Shown: positions 12,063-20,163 of the stretch, piece by piece | Numbering within the stretch: position 1 is the first letter of the stretch | How the letters are laid out: every line of letters begins with the position of its first letter | Source of the DNA: Streptomyces sclerotialus | Lineage (GTDB): Bacteria > Actinomycetota > Actinomycetes > Streptomycetales > Streptomycetaceae | NCBI RefSeq assembly: GCF_040907265.1 | Contig: NZ_JBFOHP010000002.1 | Span: 6,200,001 to 6,264,000 of the forward strand | Direction of reading: 5' to 3' | Length of the DNA: 64,000 nt | Program-made: the position numbers and the translations under genes | The notes under the pieces: generated by a model | The model's input: the letters and a program-made list of their open reading frames with translations, nothing else | Told to the model about the DNA's origin: nothing | Databases searched by the model: none

Positions 12063-13073
12063 ATGCCCGGGGAACGCGGCGGCAGGGCACCGCGGACGAC
12101 AGCGGTGGGAAGCGGCCCCGTGCCGGCGTTCCGCACCACCGACGTCGAGCGGGCCCGCGCCTGGATCGCCGACACCCTGTCCTATCCGGTGGCGCTCGAC
12201 CCCCTCACGGACCCCGCGGACTTCGCCTTCACCACGAGCGCGGTACGACTGGGCCAGGTCACCTTCGCCACGGTCAGCTACGGCACCGACGTACTCAGCA
12301 AGAGCGAGGGGCTGGGCAGCGCGTACCACGTCAACGTGCCGGTCAGCGGGCAGGCGGTGCAGTCGCACCGGGGCGAGGTGTTCCGGGCCACGGCTACCGA
12401 CGGCCGGGTCCCGGTCTTCGAACCGACCGGCGCCCTCACCGGCGAACTGGACGCCGAGGCCGAGGTACTGGCCCTGAGCTTCGACCGGCAGGCCGTGGAG
12501 AGCGCTCTGGAGGAACACCTCGAACACTCGGTACGGCCCCTGCACTTCCCCGGCGGCCTGGACCCCCACCGGGGCCGCGGGCAGACCCTGACCGCGCTGG
12601 CCGGGGTCGTCGCCGGCGAACTGCGCGCACCCACCGGCCTCCTGGCACACCCGCCGGTGGCCACCGGACTCGCGGACTCGCTCCTCACGACGATGCTGTA
12701 CGCCGCCCCGCACCAGTACCGCGAGGAGCTGGCCTCTCCGGCGACGCGCACCTGCCCCCGCCCGGTCAAGCGGGCCGTCGACGCCATGCAGGCCGACCCC
12801 GCGCACCCCTTCACGCTGCGGGAACTGGCCCGGCTCGCCGGGGTCGCGCCCCGCTCCCTGCAGGCCGGTTTCCAGCAGCACCTGGAGACGACGCCGATGG
12901 CGTACCTGCGCCGGCTGCGGCTGGAGCGCGCCCACCGCGACCTGGCCTGCCACGGCCCCGCCGGGTCGGTCACCGAGATCGCGGGCCGCTGGGGCTTCAC
13001 GCACCTGGGCCGCTTCGCCGCCGCCTACCGCGCCCGTTACGGCGTGCTGCCCTCGCAGGCGCACCGCCGCTGA
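12063..13073 (+). CDS. AraC family transcriptional regulator
   Basis: 336 residues from the ATG at 12063, preceded by GGGAG. The N-terminal half is a cupin-like ligand domain (YHVNVPVSGQAVQSHRGE near residues 85-105). The C-terminal half is a double helix-turn-helix (TLRELARLAGVAPRSLQAGF about residues 255-275, then GRWGFTHLGRFAAAYRARYG near the end). This layout (AraC_binding_2 plus HTH_18) is common among catabolic and oxygenase regulators. The target is unknown; it stands alone, running away from the ANTAR gene. Confidence 0.88.
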   Translation: MPGERGGRAPRTTAVGSGPVPAFRTTDVERARAWIADTLSYPVALDPLTDPADFAFTTSAVRLGQVTFATVSYGTDVLSKSEGLGSAYHVNVPVSGQAVQSHRGEVFRATATDGRVPVFEPTGALTGELDAEAEVLALSFDRQAVESALEEHLEHSVRPLHFPGGLDPHRGRGQTLTALAGVVAGELRAPTGLLAHPPVATGLADSLLTTMLYAAPHQYREELASPATRTCPRPVKRAVDAMQADPAHPFTLRELARLAGVAPRSLQAGFQQHLETTPMAYLRRLRLERAHRDLACHGPAGSVTEIAGRWGFTHLGRFAAAYRARYGVLPSQAHRR

Positions 13074-13083
13074 GGGATCGGGA

Positions 13084-13635
13084 TTATTTCCCCTGGTGGG
13101 CGTCGCGCGCGGTGTCGACGAACGCCTCCAGCGCGGCCCAGAAGGGGGAGTACGCGGCGTCGAACCGTGCTTCGGCGGCGGCCCAGTCCGCCCCGCCCGG
13201 GCCGGCCGCCAGCGCCTGCTTGATCGCGGCGTGGAAGTCGCCCGTCGACTTCTGGATGCGGAGCGCCGCGGCGGCCGCCGGCAGCGGCCCCTCCAGCTCC
13301 ACGACCCGCACACAGCGGCGGATCTTGGCGTACTCCGCCACCTGCCGCTCGCGGAGCTGCTCCAGGGTCGCCGTGCTCCCATCGGCGTCCGGCTCCCGCA
13401 GCACGTCCGAGACCTCCCACAACAACTCGCCCATCCGGTGCGTCTGTTCGATCAGATCCAAGTAGGCGGTGCGGCGGCTCTCCCGGAGCCGTTCGCGGCG
13501 CTGGGAGTCGGCCGCGGTCTCGGCCTGGATGCGGGCGGCCCGCGTGCTGCCGCGGCTGGTGACCCAGCTGGCCAGCACGGCGGTACCGCCGGTGACCGCG
13601 GCGATCGACAGGGTCCACAGGGTGCTTTCGGCCAT
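13084..13635 (-). CDS. Hypothetical membrane-anchored protein
   Basis: 183 residues from the ATG at 13635; a TTG at 13644 is possible. One hydrophobic N-terminal segment (LWTLSIAAVTGGTAVLASWV, about residues 6-25) is followed by a charged, helix-rich body starting RIQAETAADSQRRERLRESRR. This resembles small Streptomyces proteins with one N-terminal membrane helix and a cytoplasmic coiled region. The family is not recognised. It converges on the AraC gene with a 10-bp gap. Confidence 0.7.
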   Translation of the reverse strand: MAESTLWTLSIAAVTGGTAVLASWVTSRGSTRAARIQAETAADSQRRERLRESRRTAYLDLIEQTHRMGELLWEVSDVLREPDADGSTATLEQLRERQVAEYAKIRRCVRVVELEGPLPAAAAALRIQKSTGDFHAAIKQALAAGPGGADWAAAEARFDAAYSPFWAALEAFVDTARDAHQGK

Positions 13636-13703
13636 GGTCGGCAACCGTACCGGCCGGGCGGAGGGGACGCCCGGCCGGTACGGGCCCCGCGGGGCGTACC
13701 GGC

Positions 13704-15332
13704 TCAGCCGACGGAGACCGCCGACCAGGCCGCGGCCACCGCGTTCCGCTCGGCGCTGTCCGCGCCGTACAGGTCCCGCGCCGCGTTCAGCGTGGCGGTG
13801 CGCGCTGCGGCGTAGTTCGTGCCGGAGGTCATGTAGACCGTCAGCGCCCGGTACCAGATCGTGCCGAGCTTGTCCTTGCCGATGCCCTGCACGGTGCTTC
13901 CGTTGCAGGTGGGGGAGGTGTGCGTGACCCCGCCGATGACCTTCTGGCCGCTGCCCTCGGCGAGCAGGTACGCGAAGTGGTTGGCGACCCCGGACGAGTG
14001 GTGCACGTCCAGGTTCTTCACCGACGAGTTCCAGCAGTCCGCCGACTTGGTGTCCTTGGACGGCTTGTCCATGTAGCGCAGCGCGGCCTGCCCGAAGTCC
14101 GGCCGGACGATCTTCTCGCCGATGAGGTAGTCACCGGGGTCGTTCGCGTTCTTCGCGTAGAACTCCACGAGCGTGCCGAAGATGTCGGACGTCGCCTCGT
14201 TCAGGCCGCCGGACTCACCGCTGTACGTGAGGTTCGCGGTCGCCGCTGTGACGCCGTGGGACATCTCGTGCCCGGCCACGTCGAGCGCGACCAGCGGCCC
14301 GAAGACCTTGCCGTCGCCGTCCCCGTAGGTCATGCAGAAGCAGGTGTCGTCCCAGAAGGCGTTGTTGTAGCCGTTCCCGTAGTGCACGCGGTTGTAGGAG
14401 CCCTTGCCGTCCCCGGCGATGCCGTTCCGCGCGTGCACGTTCTTGAAGTAGTCCCAGGTGGTGTCCGTACCGTACTGGGCGTCGACCGCGGCCGAGGCGC
14501 GGTCGGCGGTGGTGCCGCTGCCCCAGTGGTTGTCGGCGTCGGTGAAGAGGTCGGCCGGGGCGCGGCCCCAGCAGATGCCGAGGATGCAGGAGTCGGTCCT
14601 GTTCCGCGCGTCGCCGGTGTAGGTGCCGCCGCGGGTGGCGTCCTTGAGCTGATACGTGTCGCCGGACCTGCTGGTCTCCAGCGGCACGGTCCCGCCGTAC
14701 AGCGACTTCCCGTCCCCCGCCACGGTGTTCAGCCGGTCCCAGGAGTCGATCTCCTTGCCGGTGAGGGCGTTGGTGAGCACGACGTGTGCCTCGGGGTTGC
14801 CCTTCGCGTCCTGCCCGGCCGCCGTGGTCCGCCAGGCGAGCTGCGGAGCGCCGTGCAGCGCGTCGATGACCAGCAGCGGCTTGGCGGCGACCTTGCGCAG
14901 CGTGGTGCCGCGGTGCGCGGTACGCAGCGCGGCGGTGCCCAGCCCCGCCGCCTTCGTCGCGCTGACCGCGGGCTCGACGGTGGGGACGGCGAGGTCGCTG
15001 CGGGTGGCGCGGGAGGCGCCGCGGTACGTGCCGTCGGGGGCGAGGTGGACCACCAGGTCGCCGCCGAGCACGGGCAGTCCGCCGAAGGACCGGTCGTAGC
15101 GGACGTGCCGGCTGCCGTCGGGGTCGATGACGACATCGCGTACGGAGGTCTTCTGGGCGGCGGTGACGGCGAGCTGGGTGGCGTGCGCGGCGAGCGCGGA
15201 GTCGGCGCTGCGCACGGCCTCGGCGCGGTCGGGAGCGGGCCGGGCGGTGGCGGTCGCGGGCAGGACGGCGGCGACCAGTGCGGCCGCCGCCGTGGCTATG
15301 ACACCGGTGGCGAGACGCGGTCTCGATCTCAT
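13704..15332 (-). CDS. Secreted M4 family (thermolysin-like) neutral metalloprotease
   Basis: 542 residues. A Sec signal peptide (MRSRPRLATGVIATAAAALV, ending near TATARPAP) precedes a FTP/PepSY propeptide (about residues 35-200) and the catalytic domain. The zinc motif HEMSH, the downstream GGLNEATSDIFG supplying the third ligand, and VHHSSGVANHF carrying the catalytic histidine are all present, so it should be active. GAGGAG precedes the ATG. Predicted extracellular zymogen that digests protein, common in saprophytic Streptomyces. It stands as a single gene. Confidence 0.92.
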   Translation of the reverse strand: MRSRPRLATGVIATAAAALVAAVLPATATARPAPDRAEAVRSADSALAAHATQLAVTAAQKTSVRDVVIDPDGSRHVRYDRSFGGLPVLGGDLVVHLAPDGTYRGASRATRSDLAVPTVEPAVSATKAAGLGTAALRTAHRGTTLRKVAAKPLLVIDALHGAPQLAWRTTAAGQDAKGNPEAHVVLTNALTGKEIDSWDRLNTVAGDGKSLYGGTVPLETSRSGDTYQLKDATRGGTYTGDARNRTDSCILGICWGRAPADLFTDADNHWGSGTTADRASAAVDAQYGTDTTWDYFKNVHARNGIAGDGKGSYNRVHYGNGYNNAFWDDTCFCMTYGDGDGKVFGPLVALDVAGHEMSHGVTAATANLTYSGESGGLNEATSDIFGTLVEFYAKNANDPGDYLIGEKIVRPDFGQAALRYMDKPSKDTKSADCWNSSVKNLDVHHSSGVANHFAYLLAEGSGQKVIGGVTHTSPTCNGSTVQGIGKDKLGTIWYRALTVYMTSGTNYAAARTATLNAARDLYGADSAERNAVAAAWSAVSVG

Positions 15333-15540
15333 CGGACTCCTCGGACAGCAGGGCAGCGCCCGGCGCCCCGGCGCGCTGATGGCGAGTCACATTAAGCGTC
15401 CATGACAACAGCCTGTCCATACCCTGCGGCGGACGGGCACATACCCGGCACGCGACCTGCGCTTCGCGCCCGCGCAGGGCACACGCCGCGCACCGCCCCG
15501 GTCCCCTCGTCGGCGGTCCGGCCCGTCGCTCCGCCCGCCG

Positions 15541-16800
15541 TCAGCCGCCGCCGAGCACCCGCAGCGCCCCCCAGAGCGCCACCACCGCCAGGGACAGCGT
15601 GGCGGGCACCGTGATCAGCCCGAGCCGGGTGAAGTCCTTCAGCATCACATCGGTGTCGTGCGTGTGCAGGATGCGCCGCCACAGGAGCGTGGCCAGGGAA
15701 CCGGCATAGGTCAGATTCGGACCGATGTTGACACCGAGCAGGACCGCGAGCACCGCACCCGGACCGGCCGGCGCGGCCAGCGGGACCAGGACGAGGACGG
15801 CCGGCAGGTTGTTGATCACATTGGCCAGTACGGCCGCCAGCGCCGCGGCGCCGAGCAGCGCCGGCAGCGACGTACCGTCCGGGACCAGACGGCCGAGCGC
15901 GTCGGCGAGCCCGTTGTCGACCACCGCGCGCACCACGATGCCCAGCGCCAGGACGAAGGCGAGGAACGGCAGCGAGACCGAGCCCAGCAGCGCACGGACG
16001 GTCGTCCGGCGGCGGCTGAGCGTACGCACCGCGAGCACCAGCGCGCCGGCGGCCGCCGCCCATGCCGGCTCGATGCCGAACGCGGAGGCGACGACGAAAC
16101 CCGCCAGCGTGCAGACCACGGTGACCAGCGCGAACATCGGCACCTCCGGCGCCTCCGCAGCACTCGCCGACGGCGACTTCGCATCGAGGTCGGCGGCGAA
16201 GTACCGGCGGAACACCAGGTATTCGGTACCGATGGCGACCAGCCACGGCAGCACCATGAGCGCGGCGAACCGCGTGAAGCTCAGCCCGCTCGCCGTGAAC
16301 GCGAGCAGATTGGTCAGGTTGGAGACCGGCAGCAGCAACGAGGCGGTGTTCGACAGGTGCGCGCAGGCGTAGACGTGCGGCCGCGCACGGGCGCCCAGCC
16401 GGGCGGCCGTCGCGAGGACGACCGGGGTCAGCAGCACGACGGTGGCGTCCAGGCTCAGTACGGCAGTGATCGCCGAGGCGAGAACGAACACCGCGGCCAG
16501 CAGCTTCCGGGGCCGGCCGGCGGCCGCGCGGGCCATCCAGGCGCCGCACGCCTCGAAGAGCCCTTCGTCGGCGCACAGCCGCGCCAGCACCAGCACCGCC
16601 GCCAGGAAGCCGATCACCGGGCCGAGCCGCGCGGCCTCCTCACGCGCGTGGTCCAGCGGGATCGCCCCCGCCGCGACGACGACAGCCGCGGCCGGCACCG
16701 CGACGGCCGCCTCCGGCAGCCGGAACGGCCGTACCACCGCACACACGAGCACGACGACGAGCAGAACCGCGGAGAGCGCCTCCGCGAAGGGGGAGTTCAG
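15541..16800 (-). CDS. ArsB/SLC13-like integral membrane permease
   Basis: About 419 residues with some eleven hydrophobic segments. It resembles ion transporters of the ArsB/CitM/SLC13 group (LSLDATVVLLTPVVLA, HLSNTASLLLPVSNLTNLLAF, VINNLPAVLVLVPLA, GVNIGPNLTYAGSLATLLW). Conserved Asn/Pro hairpins like these mark arsenite and anion carriers. The start is unclear: the hydrophobic body begins right after a CTG codon at 16800 that has AAAGGA six bases upstream. There is no ATG or GTG nearby, and the frame continues upstream through a 13-bp tandem repeat that looks non-coding. Substrate is unknown; no arsR or arsC is adjacent. Confidence 0.75.
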   Translation of the reverse strand: MNSPFAEALSAVLLVVVLVCAVVRPFRLPEAAVAVPAAAVVVAAGAIPLDHAREEAARLGPVIGFLAAVLVLARLCADEGLFEACGAWMARAAAGRPRKLLAAVFVLASAITAVLSLDATVVLLTPVVLATAARLGARARPHVYACAHLSNTASLLLPVSNLTNLLAFTASGLSFTRFAALMVLPWLVAIGTEYLVFRRYFAADLDAKSPSASAAEAPEVPMFALVTVVCTLAGFVVASAFGIEPAWAAAAGALVLAVRTLSRRRTTVRALLGSVSLPFLAFVLALGIVVRAVVDNGLADALGRLVPDGTSLPALLGAAALAAVLANVINNLPAVLVLVPLAAPAGPGAVLAVLLGVNIGPNLTYAGSLATLLWRRILHTHDTDVMLKDFTRLGLITVPATLSLAVVALWGALRVLGGG

Positions 16801-16816
16801 GATGGATCCTTTCGAC

Positions 16817-16868
16817 TGGTCCGTACGCCCGGTCCGTACACCTGATCCGTACGCCTGGTCCGTACGTC
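16817..16868. repeat. Four tandem 13-bp repeats in a divergent promoter region
   Basis: Four head-to-tail units: TGGTCCGTACGCC (16817-16829), CGGTCCGTACACC (16830-16842), TGATCCGTACGCC (16843-16855) and TGGTCCGTACGTC (16856-16868). They lie between the leftward permease gene and the rightward SepF-like gene. Regular 13-bp spacing is not a multiple of three, which argues against coding and for a protein-binding array or slippage product. Confidence 0.75.
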
Positions 16869-17045
16869 CGGGGAAGGTCGGACAAATGTCGCAGAGTATG
16901 CGCTGGCCAGGCGTCATGGTGCAGGATGGGGGCAGCGGATGACGCCGAACGCGTGTCACGCGCGGTCAGTTTTGTATGTATATCCCTAGAATTGCTCGAT
17001 GCAGATATCGCAGATGCCCAGCGCCCTTGCGAGCGAGGTGATCCG

Positions 17046-17435
17046 GTGACCCGCCCCGACGCCACCGACGAACAGTGGGAGGGCCTCGCTGAGGTCGTCC
17101 CGCTGCGAGGTGGCCGCGAGTGGCCCTCGTGGCCCGACCACCGGGCCCTCCCGGACGACGAGCCGGGCGAGGCCTCCCGGCGGTTCATCGTGATCCGCGT
17201 CCAGACCTTCGCGGACGCCCGCGAGGTCGCCGAACACCTCATGGCCCAGGTGCCCGTCCTGCTCGACCTGAGCAGCGCCGACACCGACGTGGCCAAGCGC
17301 ATCCTCGACTTCTCCAGCGGCGTCGTCTTCGGCATCGGCAGCGGCATGCACCGCGTCGACACCAACGTCTTCCTGCTCGCCCCGGTGGGCACCGAGGTCG
17401 ACGAGCCGCGCGCGGGAACGGTCCCGCACCAGTGA
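17046..17435 (+). CDS. SepF-like cell division protein
   Basis: 129 residues from the GTG at 17046, which has GAGG upstream. An acidic, proline-rich N-terminus (about 45 residues) leads into a complete SepF core: IVIRVQTFADAREVAEHL, VLLDLSSADTDVAKRILDF, SGVVFGIGSGMHRVDTNVFL. SepF polymerises and tethers FtsZ to the membrane. The main SepF gene normally lies in the ftsZ cluster, so this isolated copy is a paralogue. Streptomyces have extra SepF-like proteins (SflA, SflB), and the neighbourhood suggests SflB. The N-terminal amphipathic membrane helix of true SepF is not obvious. Confidence 0.82.
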   Translation: MTRPDATDEQWEGLAEVVPLRGGREWPSWPDHRALPDDEPGEASRRFIVIRVQTFADAREVAEHLMAQVPVLLDLSSADTDVAKRILDFSSGVVFGIGSGMHRVDTNVFLLAPVGTEVDEPRAGTVPHQ

Positions 17436-17611
17436 GCGCGGGGGCGCGCCGGCAGGTGCGCGGGCGCCGAACCGCGCCCTGATGTGCGACGACGGGCCAC
17501 TCCCGAAGGGCGCGGGCCGCACCCGTAGGCGCCGCGCCCGCGTCCCCCGTTCGTAGGAAGGGCTTTCCGGCGTAACGGTTCTTCGCACGCCGGCTCTCTA
17601 GCGTTCCTGCC

Positions 17612-19084
17612 ATGGACCCCTGGAGCCGCACCGACGGCACCGACGAGGACACCACGACCCGCACGGCGGACCCGAGCCCGCCCGTGCCGGTGAGAGCCGA
17701 CCGGCCCGGCCTCGCCGCACCGGACACCGAGGCGACCGTACCGCCCCCGCGCCCCCTCATCACCGAACTCCGGCTCTCCGCCTTCAAGTCCCACCGCGGC
17801 GCCACCTACCCGCTCGGCCCGCTCACCCTCTTCGCCGGCCCCAGCGGCAGCGGCAAGTCCAGCGCCCTCCAGGCGTACGGCCTGCTCGTCCGGCTCGGCG
17901 CCGGCGACCCGCTGGACCGCGCGCTCGGCGCCGTACCGGGCGGTGCTGCGGCCTGCGTACCGGACCGCGCGGCGCCGGACGAGCAGGGCAGACGCGGCTT
18001 CCGCATCGGCTGCACCGTCGACGGGCCGGCCGGCCCGGTGCGCCTCGACGTCGCCGTACAGACCGAGCCCGAGCTGCGGTTCGCCGGCGAACGGCTCACC
18101 GGCAGCGGCCGCACCCTGTTCACCACAGCCCTCACCGACCCCGGCCGCCGCACCGTCCAGGCCGCGTGGCACACCGCCGGCCCCGTGCCGGTCACCCGCG
18201 CGCCGCTCCCCGACGACCGGCTGGGCACCGCACTGCTGCCGCTGCGCGTCGCGGGCACGACAGCGGGCCAGCGCCTCGTCCTGGCCGCCGCCGAACAGAC
18301 CCTGATCGCCCTGCGCTCCTCCTTCCCCTGCGACCCACGGCCCGAGGCCGTACGGGCCTGCACACGGGGCGTGGGCCGAACGGGGCGGACGGGGGCGGGG
18401 GCCGGTGCGGGGGCGGCTGCTGCGGCGAGTCCCGGCAGCAACGCCGAGGCGGGTTCCGGTGGTGCGTCAGGCCCTGCGGGCCGGCCGCCGCAGCAGCAGC
18501 ACGCGGAGGCGGCCCGGCTGCGCCCGGACTGCGGCAACCTCGCCGCCGTACTGGAGCGCACGAGCCGGGAGTGCGCCACCCGTCACGCGGCGCTCGTCGA
18601 CGCGGTGCGTGCCGGCTGCTCGGGCCCGGTGACGGACGTACGGGCTGACGTACGGACCGGCGTACGGACGGACGTGGGGACGGACACCGGCGTACGGCAC
18701 GACGAGGTACAGCGGGACGAAGTGCGTCGCGGCGACGCGGCGGCGGTGCGGGCCGTGCTGGAGCGGGGCGGTGGGCTCGGGGCGATGCCGGTGGACCGGC
18801 TGGGCGACGGCGAACTGCGCTACCTCGCGCTGGCGCTGGTACTGCTGACCGGCCCCGGCGTGCTCGCCGTCGACCCGGTGGCCGAGGTGCTGCCGGCCCG
18901 TCAGGTGCTGACCGTGGTGGCGGACGGACTGGACCGCTGCCTGGACCGGCGGCAGTCGGCAGCGCTGTTCGAGCTGGCCGTACGGATGGCGGCGCGCGGA
19001 CACGTCCGGCTGCTGGGGACGGTGACGGATGCCTCGGCCGCCGCGCGGCTGCCCGGAATCAAGGTGCTACACCTGGGAGCATGA
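17612..19084 (+). CDS. AAA/ABC-type ATPase, uncharacterised
   Basis: 490 residues. A disordered proline-rich N-terminus (about 45 residues) precedes ITELRLSAFKSHRGA and a Walker A motif GPSGSGKSSALQ, as in RecF/SMC-like and OLD-like ATPases. Near the C-terminus LGDGELRYLALALVLL looks like an ABC signature, followed by a weak Walker B (GVLAVDPVAE) that lacks the usual DE pair. The middle has Gly/Ala-rich and Gln-rich linkers and four in-frame 12-bp repeats (18635-18682, coding DVRA/DVRT-type units). No transmembrane partner is present. The ATG may be near-leaderless: no ribosome site is visible. It overlaps the MazG-like gene by 4 bp. Confidence 0.75.
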   Translation: MDPWSRTDGTDEDTTTRTADPSPPVPVRADRPGLAAPDTEATVPPPRPLITELRLSAFKSHRGATYPLGPLTLFAGPSGSGKSSALQAYGLLVRLGAGDPLDRALGAVPGGAAACVPDRAAPDEQGRRGFRIGCTVDGPAGPVRLDVAVQTEPELRFAGERLTGSGRTLFTTALTDPGRRTVQAAWHTAGPVPVTRAPLPDDRLGTALLPLRVAGTTAGQRLVLAAAEQTLIALRSSFPCDPRPEAVRACTRGVGRTGRTGAGAGAGAAAAASPGSNAEAGSGGASGPAGRPPQQQHAEAARLRPDCGNLAAVLERTSRECATRHAALVDAVRAGCSGPVTDVRADVRTGVRTDVGTDTGVRHDEVQRDEVRRGDAAAVRAVLERGGGLGAMPVDRLGDGELRYLALALVLLTGPGVLAVDPVAEVLPARQVLTVVADGLDRCLDRRQSAALFELAVRMAARGHVRLLGTVTDASAAARLPGIKVLHLGA

Positions 19085-19425
19085 GTGAAGATCTTCGGAC
19101 CCTGCAGCGCAGGCTGGCCGATTTCGCGGCGGCCCGCGACTGGCAGCAGTACCACACCCCCAAGAACCTCGCCGCGGCGCTCAGCGTCGAGGCGTCCGAA
19201 CTGGTCGAGATTTTCCAGTGGCTGACCCCTGAGCAGTCCGCCAAGATCATGACCGATCCGGAATCCGCCGCCCGCGTCGAGGACGAAGTGGCCGATGTGC
19301 TGGCGTACCTGCTCCAGTTCTGCGGCGTACTGGGCATCGACGCGGCGGCCGCGCTGGCCGCGAAGATCGAGCGCAATGAGGAACGATTCCCCGCGAATCG
19401 ACCCGATCGTCACTCTCCGGAGTGA
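19081..19425 (+). CDS. MazG-like nucleoside triphosphate pyrophosphohydrolase
   Basis: 114 residues, all-alpha NTP-PPase family. The metal-binding glutamates are visible in VEASELVEIFQW (about residues 37-48) and EDEVADVLAYLLQFC (about 67-81), with a basic residue-rich start typical of RS21-C6/dCTPase-type enzymes. Such proteins hydrolyse non-canonical or excess (d)NTPs to monophosphates and pyrophosphate. The ATG overlaps the ATPase gene stop (ATGA), so the two are co-translated. That pairing is unusual for a housekeeping sanitiser. Confidence 0.85.
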   Translation: MSEDLRTLQRRLADFAAARDWQQYHTPKNLAAALSVEASELVEIFQWLTPEQSAKIMTDPESAARVEDEVADVLAYLLQFCGVLGIDAAAALAAKIERNEERFPANRPDRHSPE

Positions 19426-19448
19426 TGGATCTCGCAAACTCGCCTTAG

Positions 19449-19457
19449 TTGTCCACA
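19449..19457 (+). promoter_or_regulatory. Isolated DnaA-box-like sequence
   Basis: TTGTCCACA, identical to the preferred Streptomyces DnaA box, lies in the 133-bp gap before the 19559 gene. A single copy cannot be an origin; it may be a titration or regulatory site, or chance. Confidence 0.4.
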
Positions 19458-19558
19458 GATTTGCGAATTACTCTAGCGCTTTCGGCGGTTTCAGTTCACT
19501 CTGGGTAGTGGAAGGTGTGCGCAAGGCAGTGGACGAGGGGCAAGGGAAGGGGTCGTGC

Positions 19559-20026
19559 ATGGATGCGGTGCGGATCATCGCGGCCAGTCGGCACGGTCTG
19601 GCCCAGGCGCGGACGGTCCAGGACATCGTCATAGAGGCGTGGCAGGCGCAGGCCTTGGCGGAGGCGGTCGGCAGTCTCCTGGCGATATCCGGACCGTTCG
19701 AGGTGCGGGCCAAAGCGCGAAGGCTGGGCGAGGCGGGAGGCCGGTCGGGCGCAGCAGTGCTGTGTCCGGTACCGAGATCCTACGGCCCCAGGGCGGCCCA
19801 GCTGTCCGAAGTCCAGGATCACAAGGTCGCGTTGACCGACCTGTGCGGACTGCTGGCCGAGGTGTGCGAAGCGCTGGTGGGCGTCGTCTGCGCGGCGGAG
19901 GAGGACGGACTGTACTGGACGTGTGTGGAGGCGATGGACGCGGCCGACGAGTCCCGGGACCGCGCCGCCGCGATCCTCAAGCAACTCCTGGTCCGGGACC
20001 GCCTCCACGACCACGACCCGGCCTGA
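19559..20026 (+). CDS. Hypothetical actinobacterial protein
   Basis: 155 residues from the ATG at 19559, preceded by AAGGGAAGGGG. Helix-rich, soluble and rich in Ala/Glu, with no signal or membrane segment. Segments such as RSYGPRAAQLSEVQDHKVAL and LTDLCGLLAEVCEALVGV look conserved rather than random. I think this belongs to a Streptomyces-only domain-of-unknown-function family but cannot name a role. It follows the MazG-like gene by 133 bp and likely has its own promoter. Confidence 0.7.
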   Translation: MDAVRIIAASRHGLAQARTVQDIVIEAWQAQALAEAVGSLLAISGPFEVRAKARRLGEAGGRSGAAVLCPVPRSYGPRAAQLSEVQDHKVALTDLCGLLAEVCEALVGVVCAAEEDGLYWTCVEAMDAADESRDRAAAILKQLLVRDRLHDHDPA

Positions 20027-20083
20027 CCCGCGACGCCGAGCGCTGCGACTCCGTCGTCTGCCGTACGACGAGTTCGGGCTCCC

Positions 20084-20162
20084 GGGGGAACGGTGGGGGA
20101 CCGGGCGGGGTGAAGGGGTGGTGGTGCGGGGGTGGGGGGAGGGGGCGGGGGAAGATGGGAGG
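20084..20162 (+). other. G-rich tract with G-quadruplex potential over a ribosome-binding region
   Basis: Nearly eighty bases made almost wholly of G runs of three to six with short T/A/C interruptions on the coding strand. It ends in the GGGAGG ribosome site of the 20164 gene. Several overlapping G3+N1-7 patterns can be drawn. In mRNA this could fold and mask the start. Confidence 0.6.
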
Positions 20163-20163
20163 C

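Noticed and set aside
16817..16868. CRISPR array
   Set aside because: Units are 13 bp and contiguous with no unique spacers, and no cas genes are present.
15541..16959. Longer form of the permease starting upstream of the tandem repeats
   Set aside because: The extra 50 or so residues are hydrophilic, pass through 13-bp non-triplet repeats and resemble no family.
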